Below are positions 38,635 through 47,444 of a stretch of DNA of 64,000 nucleotides, piece by piece. The stretch covers positions 1 through 64,000 of the forward strand of contig NZ_JAMDGZ010000012.1 in assembly GCF_028656935.1 (NCBI RefSeq), in the 5' to 3' direction. The DNA is from Pseudomonas rubra (lineage in GTDB: Bacteria > Pseudomonadota > Gammaproteobacteria > Pseudomonadales > Pseudomonadaceae). Positions within the stretch are counted from its first letter, which is position 1; each line of letters starts with the position of its first letter. The notes under the pieces were generated by a model. It was given only the letters and a program-made list of their open reading frames with translations. It ran no database searches and was not told the origin of the DNA. The translations under genes and the position numbers were made by a program.

Positions 38635-39969
38635 TCAAGCCTTGCTCGGGCCGGTCAGCGGCAACTCCAGCCTGGCAACAAACCCACCCTCGGGATGATT
38701 GCCCAGGCTCAGGCTACCGCCATGGCGCTCCGCCGCCTTGCGCGCAATCGCCAGTCCCAGGCCATGCCCCGCGGCACTCTGCCCGGGCGCACGGTAGAAC
38801 GGTTCGCCCAACTGAGCCTGGTGCTCTGTGGCCACTCCCGGCCCGTGGTCACGCACGCTCAGCACAATCGTGTCGTTATCGCGCACCCCGGTGATTTCAA
38901 TCGGCTGGCCGGCCGGATTGAAACGCACGGCATTGCGTAGCAGGTTATCCAGCGCGCGCTCCAGCAGGGTCGGCCAGCCTTGCAGGTGAAGCCCGCTTTC
39001 ATGCTGCAGCTGGATTTGCTGCTCTGGCGCTGCCAGCTGCGCGTCTTTTTGCACTGACGCCAGCAGGGCATCGAGGTCCACCGGCTCCGCCCGCGCTTGT
39101 TCGGCGTCGACCCGGGCCAATACCAGAATCTCGCTGATCAGTGCTTCCAGGCGGTCGCACTCGCGGGTCAGGCGCGGCCACAGGGCCTGGCGCTGCTCAG
39201 CTCCGGCCCGCTCGGCCAGGGCCAGGGCGATGCGCAGGCGGGCCAGGGGCGAGCGCAGTTCGTGGGACACGTCGCGCAACAACTGCCGCTGGCTGCCAAT
39301 CATGCTCTGCAGGCGCGCGCCCATGCGGTTGAAGTCGTTGGCCAGTACACCGAATTCGTCACGGCGGTTGGCCAGGCGCGCCAGGCTGTTCTGCTGGTAG
39401 GTGGTCTGTCCCAGGTCATGCACGGCGCTGCGCAGGCGGCTCAAGGGGCGGGTGATCGACAGGGTGACGAGCAGGCTGAACAAGGTCAGCACCACCAGGG
39501 CAATCCCCAGTGCACTCAATGGCCAGAGCAGGCTGTCTCGGTGCCAGGCGTCCAGCTCCGGGTGCGGGATGCGGTAGATCAGCAGGTAGGTCTCGCCGGT
39601 GTCGGGGCTGGTGTATTCCTCGGTCAGGCGCCGCCACGGCAAACGGCGGTCATCATTGTGCCGGCGCGCTTCGAAGGCGGCGGCGCGGCGCGGGAAGGTG
39701 CCAGGAACGACCGCATCGCCACTGTCGTTGAGCACCTGCACGTCGATGTTGTAGCGGCGCTTGCGATGCTCAAGGTAGTGCTGGGCGCTCTCCGGCCCTT
39801 GCTGTTCATAGCGCTGGGTCCAGTTCTTGGCCAGGGTATTGAGGCCCGGATGGCGGCTGAGAATCCAGGCGTCCTGGTTCAGCATGTGCCCGAGCAGGAT
39901 CGACAAGCCGGCAACTAGGGCAATGGCCAGCCAGAAACTGGCCAGGATGCGCCAGAACAATGAACGCAA
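38635..39969 (-). CDS. cpxA: Sensor histidine kinase, CpxA-like
   Basis: An inner-membrane kinase of 444 aa from a TTG at 39969, with AGAGG about 8 bases upstream. A GTG at 39978 sits directly on that RBS and is less likely. Two membrane helices flank a periplasmic domain of about 120 aa. HAMP, an H-box (LLRDVSHELRSPLARLR) and ATPase motifs (N box NLLRNAVRF, G1 DHGPGV, G2 GHGLGLAI) follow. With the RR gene and a CpxP/Spy gene on the same strand it forms a Cpx-like envelope-stress module. An intrinsic terminator lies directly upstream, so expression may depend on readthrough. Confidence 0.87.
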   Translation of the reverse strand: MRSLFWRILASFWLAIALVAGLSILLGHMLNQDAWILSRHPGLNTLAKNWTQRYEQQGPESAQHYLEHRKRRYNIDVQVLNDSGDAVVPGTFPRRAAAFEARRHNDDRRLPWRRLTEEYTSPDTGETYLLIYRIPHPELDAWHRDSLLWPLSALGIALVVLTLFSLLVTLSITRPLSRLRSAVHDLGQTTYQQNSLARLANRRDEFGVLANDFNRMGARLQSMIGSQRQLLRDVSHELRSPLARLRIALALAERAGAEQRQALWPRLTRECDRLEALISEILVLARVDAEQARAEPVDLDALLASVQKDAQLAAPEQQIQLQHESGLHLQGWPTLLERALDNLLRNAVRFNPAGQPIEITGVRDNDTIVLSVRDHGPGVATEHQAQLGEPFYRAPGQSAAGHGLGLAIARKAAERHGGSLSLGNHPEGGFVARLELPLTGPSKA

Positions 39970-39987
39970 AAGGTGCACCTCTAACGG

Positions 39988-40018
39988 AAAAAGCCCGGTC
40001 TGCTGGGGCAGGCCGGGC
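39988..40018 (-). terminator. Intrinsic terminator between cpxP-like and cpxA
   Basis: On the minus strand GCCCGG (40018-40013) pairs with CCGGGC (39998-39993), with an inner CTGC/GCAG stem, followed by TTTTT (39992-39988). It starts 15 bases past the cpxP-like stop and ends just before the cpxA RBS. Confidence 0.85.
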
Positions 40019-40032
40019 GGATGGCTGACAGC

Positions 40033-40449
40033 TTACTGGGCCTTGTTGGCTTTTTCAGCTTTCCAGGCTTTGAACTCGGCCCATTCGGCGCGGCGCTCAT
40101 CCTGCTTCTTTTTCATCTCGTCGAACTGCTTCTGCTGTTCGGGTTTGAGCAAGGCGCGAATTTCGGCTTGAGTCTTGTCTTTTTTCGCTTTGAGCTCGTC
40201 TTTCAGGGCTTTCTGCTCAGCAGCCGGGAGCTTTTCCAGGTAGCGCTGGGTGATTTCCTGACGGCTTTTCATCTGCTCGCCCATCAGTTTTCCGATCTGC
40301 TGGCGCTGTTCGTGGCTCAGGTCCAGCTGGGCGAAAGGCGCTCCACCGCGGTGGTGCTCACCGTGGCGCGGGCCGCCGGCATCTGGCATGGCCATGGCGA
40401 CGGTAGGCAGGGCGGCAGCGAACATCAGGGCGATAAGGGTCTTGCGCAT
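40033..40449 (-). CDS. Spy/CpxP-family periplasmic protein (LTxxQ-like)
   Basis: A 138-aa protein with a signal peptide (MRKTLIALMFAAALPTVAMA), a His-rich segment (RHGEHHRGG), and a helical body with two LTxxQ-like motifs (LSHEQRQQIG and LLKPEQQKQFDEM). In Cpx systems such proteins act as periplasmic chaperones and dampen the kinase. It lies between cpxR and cpxA, and a CpxR-like box is present about 85 bases upstream. The C-terminus is rich in Lys and Glu. Confidence 0.85.
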   Translation of the reverse strand: MRKTLIALMFAAALPTVAMAMPDAGGPRHGEHHRGGAPFAQLDLSHEQRQQIGKLMGEQMKSRQEITQRYLEKLPAAEQKALKDELKAKKDKTQAEIRALLKPEQQKQFDEMKKKQDERRAEWAEFKAWKAEKANKAQ

Positions 40450-40529
40450 GGTGACTCTCCTTTCTGAGGCCGGTCGTTACCGGATGTACCCAGTCTAGGG
40501 AGATCAAGGTCAGCGGCGGTCAGGCAAGG

Positions 40530-40545
40530 GTAAAGCTTGGGTAAA
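40530..40545. promoter_or_regulatory. CpxR-type box
   Basis: GTAAA (40530-40534) and GTAAA (40541-40545) are direct repeats six bases apart. This fits the enterobacterial CpxR pattern GTAAA-N4-8-GTAAA. The site lies in the 119-base gap upstream of the cpxP-like gene, so CpxR autoregulation of this transcript is likely. Confidence 0.65.
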
Positions 40546-40568
40546 GATGCCAGCGCGCCGTGCTGACA

Positions 40569-41246
40569 TTACAGGCTGTAGTAGTAACCACGGCTGCGCA
40601 AGGCAACGATGCGCGGGCGGCCATCGGCATGCGGGCCGATCTTCTTGCGCAGGTTGCTGACGTGCATGTCCAGGCTGCGGTCATACAGGGTCAACTTGCG
40701 GCCCAGGGCGATCTGCGCCAGTTCCTGTTTGTCCAGCGGCTCGCCGGGCTGGCGCAGCAGGGCTTCGAGGATGCGGCTTTCAGAGAGGGTCAGGGTCAGT
40801 TCCTGTTCATCGATGCTGACCACGCCGCGGGCAGGGCTGAAGCACAGGTCGCCGATTTCCACCTGGCTGGGTGTCGCATTGGGGTGGCTGCGGCGCAGCA
40901 CGGCGCGCAGGCGGGCGGTGAGCTCGCGCGGATCACAGGGTTTGGCCAGGTAATCATCGGCACCCAGCTCCAGGCCCAGGATCCGGTCCAGCGGCTCGCC
41001 ACGGGCCGAGAGCATCAGTACCGGCAGTTCGGTGTGCTCGTTACGCAACTGCTTGAGCAGCTCCAGGCCGCTGCCGTCGGGCAGCATCACGTCCAGCACT
41101 ACGGCGGCCGGTGCTTGTTCGGCCAGCGCTTTACGCGCGCTGAGGCCGTCGTGGCAGGCACGTACCACGAAACCTTCCTGGGTCAGCCAGCTGCCGAGCA
41201 GCTCGCAGAGTTCCTGGTCATCATCAATCAGTAACAGCTCGCTCAT
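40569..41246 (-). CDS. cpxR: OmpR-family response regulator, CpxR-like
   Basis: A 225-aa regulator. The receiver domain has phospho-acceptor D in VVLDVMLPDGSG, acidic pair DDDQE near the start and K in DDYLAKPCD. The C-terminal winged helix is OmpR type (SESRILEALLRQPGEPLDKQEL, DRSLDMHVSNLRKKIGPH). It pairs with the downstream kinase. The ATG at 41246 lies 7 bases past the stop of the upstream small membrane-protein gene, so the two are probably co-transcribed. Confidence 0.9.
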   Translation of the reverse strand: MSELLLIDDDQELCELLGSWLTQEGFVVRACHDGLSARKALAEQAPAAVVLDVMLPDGSGLELLKQLRNEHTELPVLMLSARGEPLDRILGLELGADDYLAKPCDPRELTARLRAVLRRSHPNATPSQVEIGDLCFSPARGVVSIDEQELTLTLSESRILEALLRQPGEPLDKQELAQIALGRKLTLYDRSLDMHVSNLRKKIGPHADGRPRIVALRSRGYYYSL

Positions 41247-41253
41247 GACTCAC

Positions 41254-41658
41254 TCAATTCAACCATTGCCGACGCTTTCTGTGTCCGCCACTGGCAAAGA
41301 TACCGCAGAGTGCCGCAAACAGGGCAACTGCGCCACCAATCAGGAACCATTGTTGCTGATCGGTGATGAGTTTCGGGGCGGCGCCGGCCTGCAGTTCCTT
41401 GAGGGTCAGCTTCAGGCGCTGGTTTTCCTGGCGCAGGCGGGTGAGCTGGGCGCTTTCGCGTTCGCTGTCGGCGTTGTGCAGTTGCTGGCTGAGGGTTTCA
41501 CGCTGACGCTCGCTTTCCTTCAGGCGCTGCTGCAGCTCGGTAATCTGGCTGCCGGCGCTCAGCGACAACGGCGTGCTGGCAGCGGCAGGCTCTTCGGCCT
41601 GGGCGAGTGGGGTCAGCAGCAACAGGCACAGCAGCAGGGACAACGGACCTCGACGCAT
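41254..41658 (-). CDS. Signal-peptide, coiled-coil membrane protein
   Basis: A 134-aa protein with a signal sequence (GPLSLLLCLLLLTPLAQA), a long heptad-rich coiled coil (about 40-95, ITELQQRLKESERQRETLS) and a C-terminal membrane helix (WFLIGGAVALFAALCGIFASG) ending in basic residues. The layout resembles YgiM/TIGR04211 proteins without the SH3 domain. The ATG at 41658 has AGGAG upstream. It probably starts the cpxR transcript and may be an envelope-stress component; the function is unknown. Confidence 0.72.
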   Translation of the reverse strand: MRRGPLSLLLCLLLLTPLAQAEEPAAASTPLSLSAGSQITELQQRLKESERQRETLSQQLHNADSERESAQLTRLRQENQRLKLTLKELQAGAAPKLITDQQQWFLIGGAVALFAALCGIFASGGHRKRRQWLN

Positions 41659-41748
41659 CGGAACTCCTGATTCCATTGGATGGTTCAGGAGGTTGTCGGC
41701 CAGCAGACGAGAATAATGAGCAGTTGCGAAGAGAAAGCTGCGGACGGC

Positions 41749-41768
41749 GGCGCACCAAGTGGTGCGCC
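41749..41768 (-). terminator. Hairpin after yciI
   Basis: GGCGCACC (41749-41756) and GGTGCGCC (41761-41768) form a perfect 8-bp stem with an AAGT loop, 11 bases past the yciI stop. The downstream sequence is only moderately U-rich, so this is a possible terminator. Confidence 0.5.
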
Positions 41769-41779
41769 GTCATCGAGGG

Positions 41780-42079
41780 TTACGGCAGGACTTGCTTGAA
41801 CGGCTTGACGACGACGTTGGCGTAGACGCCCGCGGCAATGTACGGGTCGGTATCGGCCCAGGCCTGGGCGGCGTTGAGCGAATCAAACTCGGCGACGATC
41901 AGGCTACCGGTAAAACCAGCGGCGCCTGGGTCGTTACTGTCAACGGCCGGGTGCGGGCCGGCCAGCACCACGCGGCCTTGTTCCTTGAGCAGTTGCAGGC
42001 GTTCGATATGCGCCGGGCGCGCGGCCACGCGTTTTTCCAGCGAATCGGCTACGTCGGTGGCAATGATGGCGTAGAGCAT
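41780..42079 (-). CDS. yciI: YciI-family protein
   Basis: A 99-aa ferredoxin-like-fold protein ([17 protein letters not shown]..., [22 protein letters not shown], and [17 protein letters not shown]). Conserved His and Asp residues of YciI are present in RPAH and DTDPY. The ATG at 42079 begins one base after the yciB stop region, so the genes are coupled. Function unsettled; some homologues act as small dehalogenase-like enzymes. Confidence 0.88.
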   Translation of the reverse strand: MLYAIIATDVADSLEKRVAARPAHIERLQLLKEQGRVVLAGPHPAVDSNDPGAAGFTGSLIVAEFDSLNAAQAWADTDPYIAAGVYANVVVKPFKQVLP

Positions 42080-42080
42080 G

Positions 42081-42689
42081 TCATTCCTCGTGCTTGGGGG
42101 TAGAAGGCGGGGTGCTCGGGTCGCTGTCATGCAGGTGACGCGACAGGTAGAAACCCTGGGCCACCAGGAACAGCACGGTCATACCCAGGCTGCCGAACAC
42201 CTTGAAGTCGACCCAGATGTCCTGGAAGGTGAAGGCAACGAACAGGTTGGCTGCGCCGCAGAACAGGAAAAAGCCGATCCAGGCGATGTTCAAGCGCGTC
42301 CAGACTGGTTCCGGCAGGCTCAGGGCGTGACCCATGATGCGTTTGATCAGTACCCGGTCGCCGATGAAGTGGCTGCCGGTAAACGCCAGGGCAAACAGCC
42401 AGTTGACCACTGGAGCCTTCCACTTGAGGAAGGTTTCGCTGTGGAAGGTCAGGGTCAGGCCACCGAACACCAAGCAGGCGACCAGGGTCAGCCACTGACC
42501 CTTCTCCAGCTTGCGCTGGCGAATGAACAGGGCGCCGTAGACCACCAGTGAACTGATGATCAGCATCGCCGTGGCGCTGTAGATACCACCCAACTCGAAA
42601 CTCTGCCCGGCGAATTCGACGGCGCGTGGTTCAAGCTTGTAGACGATGAAGAACAGGAGCAGCGGGATGAAATCGATGAATTGTTTCAC
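42081..42689 (-). CDS. yciB: Septation protein A (YciB/IspZ family)
   Basis: A 202-aa inner-membrane protein with five to six helices and the family start [18 protein letters not shown]. Also conserved are [19 protein letters not shown] and [18 protein letters not shown]. It takes part in cell-envelope synthesis and septation and interacts with division proteins in E. coli. The GTG at 42689 gives the standard N-terminus; codons further upstream lack similarity. It is coupled to yciI and divergent from rnm. Confidence 0.9.
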   Translation of the reverse strand: MKQFIDFIPLLLFFIVYKLEPRAVEFAGQSFELGGIYSATAMLIISSLVVYGALFIRQRKLEKGQWLTLVACLVFGGLTLTFHSETFLKWKAPVVNWLFALAFTGSHFIGDRVLIKRIMGHALSLPEPVWTRLNIAWIGFFLFCGAANLFVAFTFQDIWVDFKVFGSLGMTVLFLVAQGFYLSRHLHDSDPSTPPSTPKHEE

Positions 42690-42755
42690 AGTGGCAGCCA
42701 GAAGCAGGATGTGACGGCATAATAACAAACATCAATGACAGCGAAAGCGCCACCT

Positions 42756-43619
42756 ATGAATGTTGATCTGCACTGCCACAGTACGGCCTCCGACGGTGCC
42801 TTGTCGCCAACGGTATTGGTTGCCCGGGCCCATGAGCATGGCGTGCGGATGCTCTCGCTGACGGACCATGACACCCTCGAGGGCCAACTTGAGGCTCGCG
42901 CCGCCACTCAGGCCCTGGCTATGCAGTGGGTCAGCGGTATCGAACTGTCGTGCACCTGGGGGGGCGCGACCATCCACGTGTTGGGCTACGACTTCCCGCT
43001 CGACGCCGCGCCGTTGCAGGCCGCCGTGGAGTCATTGCACCGCGGCCGCTGGCTGCGCGCAGAAGAAATCGACCGACGGTTGGCGCTCAAGGGCATGAAG
43101 GGCGCACTCGAGGGTGCCCGGGCCATCCAGCAGGAGCTGGGTGACAGCGGCAATGCCCCGGCGCGGCCGCATTTTGCTGAGTACCTGGTGCGCGCAGGCT
43201 ATGTCAAAGACCGTGCCGAAGCCTTTCGCAAATGGCTGGGGGCCGGCAAGCTGGGCGATGTGAAGCTGCACTGGCCGACGCTGGAGGAGACCGTGCAGAC
43301 CCTGCGCCAGTCCGATGCCTGGGTCAGCCTTGCGCATCCGATGCACTACGATTTAACCCGCAGCAAGCGCCGCCGGCTGATTGCCGACTATATTCAAGCA
43401 GGCGGGCAGGCGCTGGAAGTGGTCAACGGCATGATGCCGGCTGAACAGGTAGGCACGCTGTCGATCCTGACCCGTGAATTCGGTCTGCTGGCCAGTGCCG
43501 GCAGTGATTTCCATGGGCCGGGCAACTGGGGCGAGATCGGTGTGTACCGGCCGTTGCCAGAGGACCTGCCACCGTTGTGGCGCCGATTCAAGCATGAGCA
43601 GCCTATCGCGGCAGTCTGA
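42756..43619 (+). CDS. rnm: PHP-domain 5'-3' exoribonuclease RNase AM (YciV/TrpH)
   Basis: A 287-aa PHP-superfamily phosphoesterase with motifs DLHCHSTASDG, SLTDHDT, SGIELSC, LAHPMHYDL and SAGSDFHGPG. All metal-binding His/Asp residues are visible. The E. coli homologue trims 5' ends of RNA and hydrolyses pAp. The ATG at 42756 gives the family N-terminus. It begins a plus-strand run rnm-yciO-scpA-scpB with short gaps or overlaps. Confidence 0.88.
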   Translation: MNVDLHCHSTASDGALSPTVLVARAHEHGVRMLSLTDHDTLEGQLEARAATQALAMQWVSGIELSCTWGGATIHVLGYDFPLDAAPLQAAVESLHRGRWLRAEEIDRRLALKGMKGALEGARAIQQELGDSGNAPARPHFAEYLVRAGYVKDRAEAFRKWLGAGKLGDVKLHWPTLEETVQTLRQSDAWVSLAHPMHYDLTRSKRRRLIADYIQAGGQALEVVNGMMPAEQVGTLSILTREFGLLASAGSDFHGPGNWGEIGVYRPLPEDLPPLWRRFKHEQPIAAV

Positions 43620-43632
43620 ACAGGAAGAGAAC

Positions 43633-44262
43633 GTGAGTCAGTTTTTCCAGATTCATGCGGAAAACCCGCAACCGCGCCTGATCAAACAGGCCGTCGAGAT
43701 CATTCGCAAGGGCGGTGTGGTGGTCTACCCCACAGACTCCTCCTACGCTATGGGTTGCCAGATCGGCGACAAGACCGCCGTTGAGCGGGTACGGCGCCTG
43801 CGTCAGCTGGACAAGAACCACAACTTCACCCTGATCTGCTGCGACCTGTCGCAGATGGGCCTGTTCGCCAAGATCGACACCGCCACCTTCCGCCTGCTCA
43901 AGGCCCATGTGCCGGGGCCGTATACTTTCATTCTCAATGCCACCCGCGAAGTGCCGCGCCTGCTGCTGCACGAAAAGCGCCGCACCATCGGCCTGCGCGT
44001 ACCGTCCAATCCGATTGTCCTGGCGCTGGTCGAAGAGTTGCGTGAGCCGCTGATGAGCGTCAGCCTGATCATGCCCGGCGAAGACGAGCCGATGACCGAC
44101 CCCTACGAGATCCGCCAAGCCCTGGAACACCAGGTCGACCTGATCATTGATGGCGGCTTTGGCGACTTCAAGGCCTCCACCGTAATCAGCCTGGCCGGCG
44201 ACGAGCCGGAAGTGATCCGCGTGGGGTGCGGCGACCCTGCGCCATTCATGGTCGAAGCGTGA
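43633..44262 (+). CDS. yciO: YciO/Sua5-family threonylcarbamoyl-AMP synthase-like protein
   Basis: A 209-aa YrdC-fold protein. Conserved segments are GGVVVYPTDSSYAMGCQIGD, KNHNFTLICCDLSQM, GPYTFILNA and LREPLMSVSL. It resembles YciO, a paralogue of TsaC whose role in t6A synthesis is doubtful. The GTG at 43633 has ggaagagaac upstream. It starts 14 bases after rnm and its stop overlaps the scpA start. Confidence 0.88.
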   Translation: MSQFFQIHAENPQPRLIKQAVEIIRKGGVVVYPTDSSYAMGCQIGDKTAVERVRRLRQLDKNHNFTLICCDLSQMGLFAKIDTATFRLLKAHVPGPYTFILNATREVPRLLLHEKRRTIGLRVPSNPIVLALVEELREPLMSVSLIMPGEDEPMTDPYEIRQALEHQVDLIIDGGFGDFKASTVISLAGDEPEVIRVGCGDPAPFMVEA

Positions 44263-45089
44263 ACCAGGCCAGCGCAACCGAACCGCTCATCGACCCGCAA
44301 GCAGGCGCCCAGCAGGAGTTGCCGCTGGTGCTGGTGTATGGCGAAGCCATGACCCAGATGCCGGTGGACCTGTACATTCCACCGGATGCCCTGGAAGTGT
44401 TTCTGGAGGCCTTCGAAGGGCCGCTGGACCTGCTGCTGTATCTGATTCGCAAGCAGAACGTCGACATTCTTGACATCCCGGTGGCGGAAATCACCCGCCA
44501 GTATATGGGCTATGTCGAGCTGATGAAAACCGTGCGCCTGGAACTGGCTGCCGAGTACCTGGTGATGGCGGCAATGCTGGCCGAGATCAAGTCACGGATG
44601 CTGCTGCCGCGTTCCGTAGAAATCGAGGAAGAGGAAGCCGATCCGCGCGCCGAGCTGATCCGCCGCCTGCAGGAATACGAACGCTTCAAGGCTGCCGCCG
44701 AAGGCATCGATGGCCTTAGCCGGGTCGGTCGCGAGGTGCTCGTGCCACGGCTGGACGCCCCGCAGGCCAAGGTCCGCAAACTGCTGCCGGAGGTCAGCCT
44801 GGAAGAACTGCTGGTGTCGATGGCCGAAGTGCTGCGCCGTGGCGACCTGTTCGAAAGCCATCAGATCAGCCGCGAGGCCTTGTCGACCCGCGAGCGCATG
44901 AGTGACGTGCTTGAGCGCCTCAAGGGCGGCGGTTTCGTACCCTTCGTTGAACTGTTCACGGCCGAGGAGGGCAAGCTTGGCGTGGTGGTGACCTTCATGG
45001 CGATTCTCGAACTGGTCAAGGAATCCTTGATCGAATTGGTGCAAAATGAGCCTTTTGCACCGATCCATGTCCGCGCCCGCGCCGAGTGA
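44259..45089 (+). CDS. scpA: Segregation and condensation protein A
   Basis: A 276-aa kleisin subunit. The N-terminal SMC-neck motif (FEGPLDLLLYLIRKQNVDILDIPVAEI) and C-terminal winged helix (FVPFVELFTAEEGKLGVVVTFMAILEL) are clear. It bridges SMC heads in chromosome condensation with ScpB. The GTG at 44259 overlaps the yciO stop as GTGA; an ATG at 44349 would give a shorter form that still starts before the kleisin motif. Confidence 0.9.
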   Translation: MNQASATEPLIDPQAGAQQELPLVLVYGEAMTQMPVDLYIPPDALEVFLEAFEGPLDLLLYLIRKQNVDILDIPVAEITRQYMGYVELMKTVRLELAAEYLVMAAMLAEIKSRMLLPRSVEIEEEEADPRAELIRRLQEYERFKAAAEGIDGLSRVGREVLVPRLDAPQAKVRKLLPEVSLEELLVSMAEVLRRGDLFESHQISREALSTRERMSDVLERLKGGGFVPFVELFTAEEGKLGVVVTFMAILELVKESLIELVQNEPFAPIHVRARAE

Positions 45090-45104
45090 CAACTGAGCAA
45101 GCCC

Positions 45105-45905
45105 ATGAACCTGAATGAACCGCGCGACCTGGCGCCCCTGCTGGAGGCATTTTTGCTGGCCTCGGGTAAACCGCAATCCCTTGAGCGCCTGTACGAGTTG
45201 TTCGAGGAGGCCGAGCGTCCGGAACCGGCAGTGTTCAAAAAGGCCCTGGAGGTATTGCGCAAATCCTGTAGTGGTCGTGCCTTCGAACTCAAGGAAGTGG
45301 CCTCGGGGTACCGCCTGCAGATTCGCGAGGACTACGCGCCCTGGGTGGGCCGGCTGTGGGAAGAGCGCCCGCAGCGTTATTCCCGGGCGTTGCTGGAGAC
45401 CATGGCGCTGATCGCCTACCGCCAGCCCATTACCCGTGGTGAAATCGAAGACGTGCGCGGCGTGGCAGTCAACACCAACATCATCAAGACCCTGCTCGAA
45501 CGCGAGTGGATCCGCATCGTCGGCTACCGCGAGGTGCCGGGCAAGCCGGCAATGTTCGCCACCACCAAGGCCTTTCTCGATCATTTCAACCTGAAGAACC
45601 TCGACGAGTTGCCGCCCCTGGCCGAGTTGCGTGAGATGGAGCCTGCGCCCGAGTCTGTGCTGGAACTGGACGACGCACCGGTACCTGCGCACCTGCAGGC
45701 CTTGGCCGATGCCAGCGCCGAACCGCAGGCGCCTCAGGAAGAAACCAGCTTCCGCAGCTTGCTGACCGAGCTGGATGCCATGGAAGAAGGGCTGAAAACC
45801 GATTTCGACGACCTGATCGACGAAGCACCGGTTGACCTCGACGAAGCACCGGTTGACCTCGACGCCGAGCCGCTGGAAACCGAGCCGCAGACGCCTCATC
45901 AGTAA
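45105..45905 (+). CDS. scpB: Segregation and condensation protein B
   Basis: A 266-aa protein with two winged-helix domains (LEAFLLASGKPQSLERLYELF; ALLETMALIAYRQPITRGEIEDVRGV, split in two conserved blocks) and an acidic C-terminal tail. It binds ScpA in the SMC complex. It lies 15 bases after scpA. The tail holds an exact 21-bp tandem duplication encoding DEAPVDL twice (45821-45862). Confidence 0.92.
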   Translation: MNLNEPRDLAPLLEAFLLASGKPQSLERLYELFEEAERPEPAVFKKALEVLRKSCSGRAFELKEVASGYRLQIREDYAPWVGRLWEERPQRYSRALLETMALIAYRQPITRGEIEDVRGVAVNTNIIKTLLEREWIRIVGYREVPGKPAMFATTKAFLDHFNLKNLDELPPLAELREMEPAPESVLELDDAPVPAHLQALADASAEPQAPQEETSFRSLLTELDAMEEGLKTDFDDLIDEAPVDLDEAPVDLDAEPLETEPQTPHQ

Positions 45906-46054
45906 CCCCGGCCTTTGGGCGGATTGACCGGCAACTTTTACAATTTCGGCTAGTCTGAGGTGCGTTCGCGCTGTGATCAGCGTATGATTTGCGACCCTTT
46001 TTGGCGCTTGTTCGCCATACCAGATTGTTCCAACTACACCGGGAGGTGCCCAGC

Positions 46055-47119
46055 ATGAGTGAAAAAGACCTGCAAGAAGCCCAGCCATTGCCGCCATCAG
46101 GCGAGAAACTGCAAAAAGTTCTCGCGCGTATCGGCGTGGGCTCGCGCCGTGACGTCGAGGCCTGGATCGGCCAGGGCCGGATCAAGGTCAATGGCGTCAA
46201 TGCCACCCTTGGCCAGCGTGTCGACCTGCACGATGCGATTTCGGTCGACGGCCGCGTGATCAAGCGCGAAGAAGCCGCTGAAACCGTGCGCCGGGTGATC
46301 ATGTACAACAAGCCCGACGGTGAGATCTGCACCCGTGACGACCCGGAAGGCCGTCCGACCGTGTTCGACCGTCTGCCACGGCCCAAAGAAGGCCGTTGGA
46401 TCAACATCGGCCGCCTGGACATCAACACCACTGGCCTGTTGATGTTCACCACCGACGGTGAGCTGGCCAACCGCTTGATGCACCCGTCCTATGAAATGGA
46501 CCGTGAGTACGCCGTGCGTGTGCGTGGTGAAGTCGACGAAGACATGATTGCCCGCCTCAAGGCCGGTGTCGTCCTCGAAGACGGCCCGGCGCGCTTCACC
46601 GACATCCAGGAAGCCCCTGGCGGTGAAGGCTTCAACCATTGGTACCACTGCGTGGTGATGGAAGGCCGCAACCGTGAAGTGCGCCGCCTGTGGGAGTCCC
46701 AGGGCCTGGTGGTCAGCCGCCTCAAGCGCGTGCGTTTCGGTCCGGTATTCCTCAACTCCGATCTGCCGATGGGCCGCTGGCGTGAAATGAGCCAGCAGGA
46801 AGTCGACATTCTTGCCGCCGAAGTGGGTCTGACGCCGGTGGCCATGCCGACGCTGAACCACAAGAGCAAAGACAAGCTCGAGCGCTTGCAGCGCAAATCT
46901 ACCCGTCCTCTAGGTCGTGGCGAGCGCGTGCGCACCCTGCGCCCGGCACAGGATGCCGCCACTGGTGAGCGTCCTGCACGCCAGCCACGTGGTGAAGCGC
47001 CACGCAAGGACAGTGGCCGTGGCAAAAGCACCGTTGCCGAGCGTCCGAGCGATATGAACAAGCGCGGCAAGCCAGCGCCCAAGCGCCCGGGCAGTACTCG
47101 CAACAAGCCGCGCCCGTAA
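46055..47119 (+). CDS. rluB: 23S rRNA pseudouridine synthase B
   Basis: A 354-aa RsuA/RluB-family enzyme that converts U2605 of 23S rRNA to pseudouridine. An S4 domain (KLQKVLARIGVGSRRDVEAWI) precedes the catalytic core with the key Asp in NIGRLDINTTGLLMFTTDG and the closing motif EGRNREVRRLWES. The last 70 residues are an Arg/Lys/Pro-rich disordered tail. The ATG at 46055 has gggaggtg upstream. A strong terminator follows. Confidence 0.93.
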   Translation: MSEKDLQEAQPLPPSGEKLQKVLARIGVGSRRDVEAWIGQGRIKVNGVNATLGQRVDLHDAISVDGRVIKREEAAETVRRVIMYNKPDGEICTRDDPEGRPTVFDRLPRPKEGRWINIGRLDINTTGLLMFTTDGELANRLMHPSYEMDREYAVRVRGEVDEDMIARLKAGVVLEDGPARFTDIQEAPGGEGFNHWYHCVVMEGRNREVRRLWESQGLVVSRLKRVRFGPVFLNSDLPMGRWREMSQQEVDILAAEVGLTPVAMPTLNHKSKDKLERLQRKSTRPLGRGERVRTLRPAQDAATGERPARQPRGEAPRKDSGRGKSTVAERPSDMNKRGKPAPKRPGSTRNKPRP

Positions 47120-47140
47120 GGCAGTAAAGAAGTTATGAAG

Positions 47141-47168
47141 AAGCCAACCTTCGGGTTGGCTTTTTTTT
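47141..47168 (+). terminator. Intrinsic terminator of rluB
   Basis: AAGCCAACC (47141-47149) and GGTTGGCTT form a perfect stem around a TTCG tetraloop, followed by an eight-T run. This is one of the strongest terminators in the window. Confidence 0.95.
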
Positions 47169-47444
47169 GCCAAAATTTCCTTGTCATACAGATACTTCCG
47201 TACGCAGTGGAAAGTATTTGAACCACATAGTAAATAAAACGTTACAAATGTGAGCCAATTGACGGGGCCTCCCTGATGTTTTTTTTCACTGTAAAAATAA
47301 TGTGCCGAAAAGCTCGGAACAGAGCGCTTTAGCCGCTTCTCAGCGGCTTGTTCGCCAGCCCCGGGAGCGGTGTCATAGGCGCCATTGCTGCGTGCAAAGC
47401 CGGGCCGGAGAGCTAGGCATTCAATAAGAACAAATGGAGGCGCC

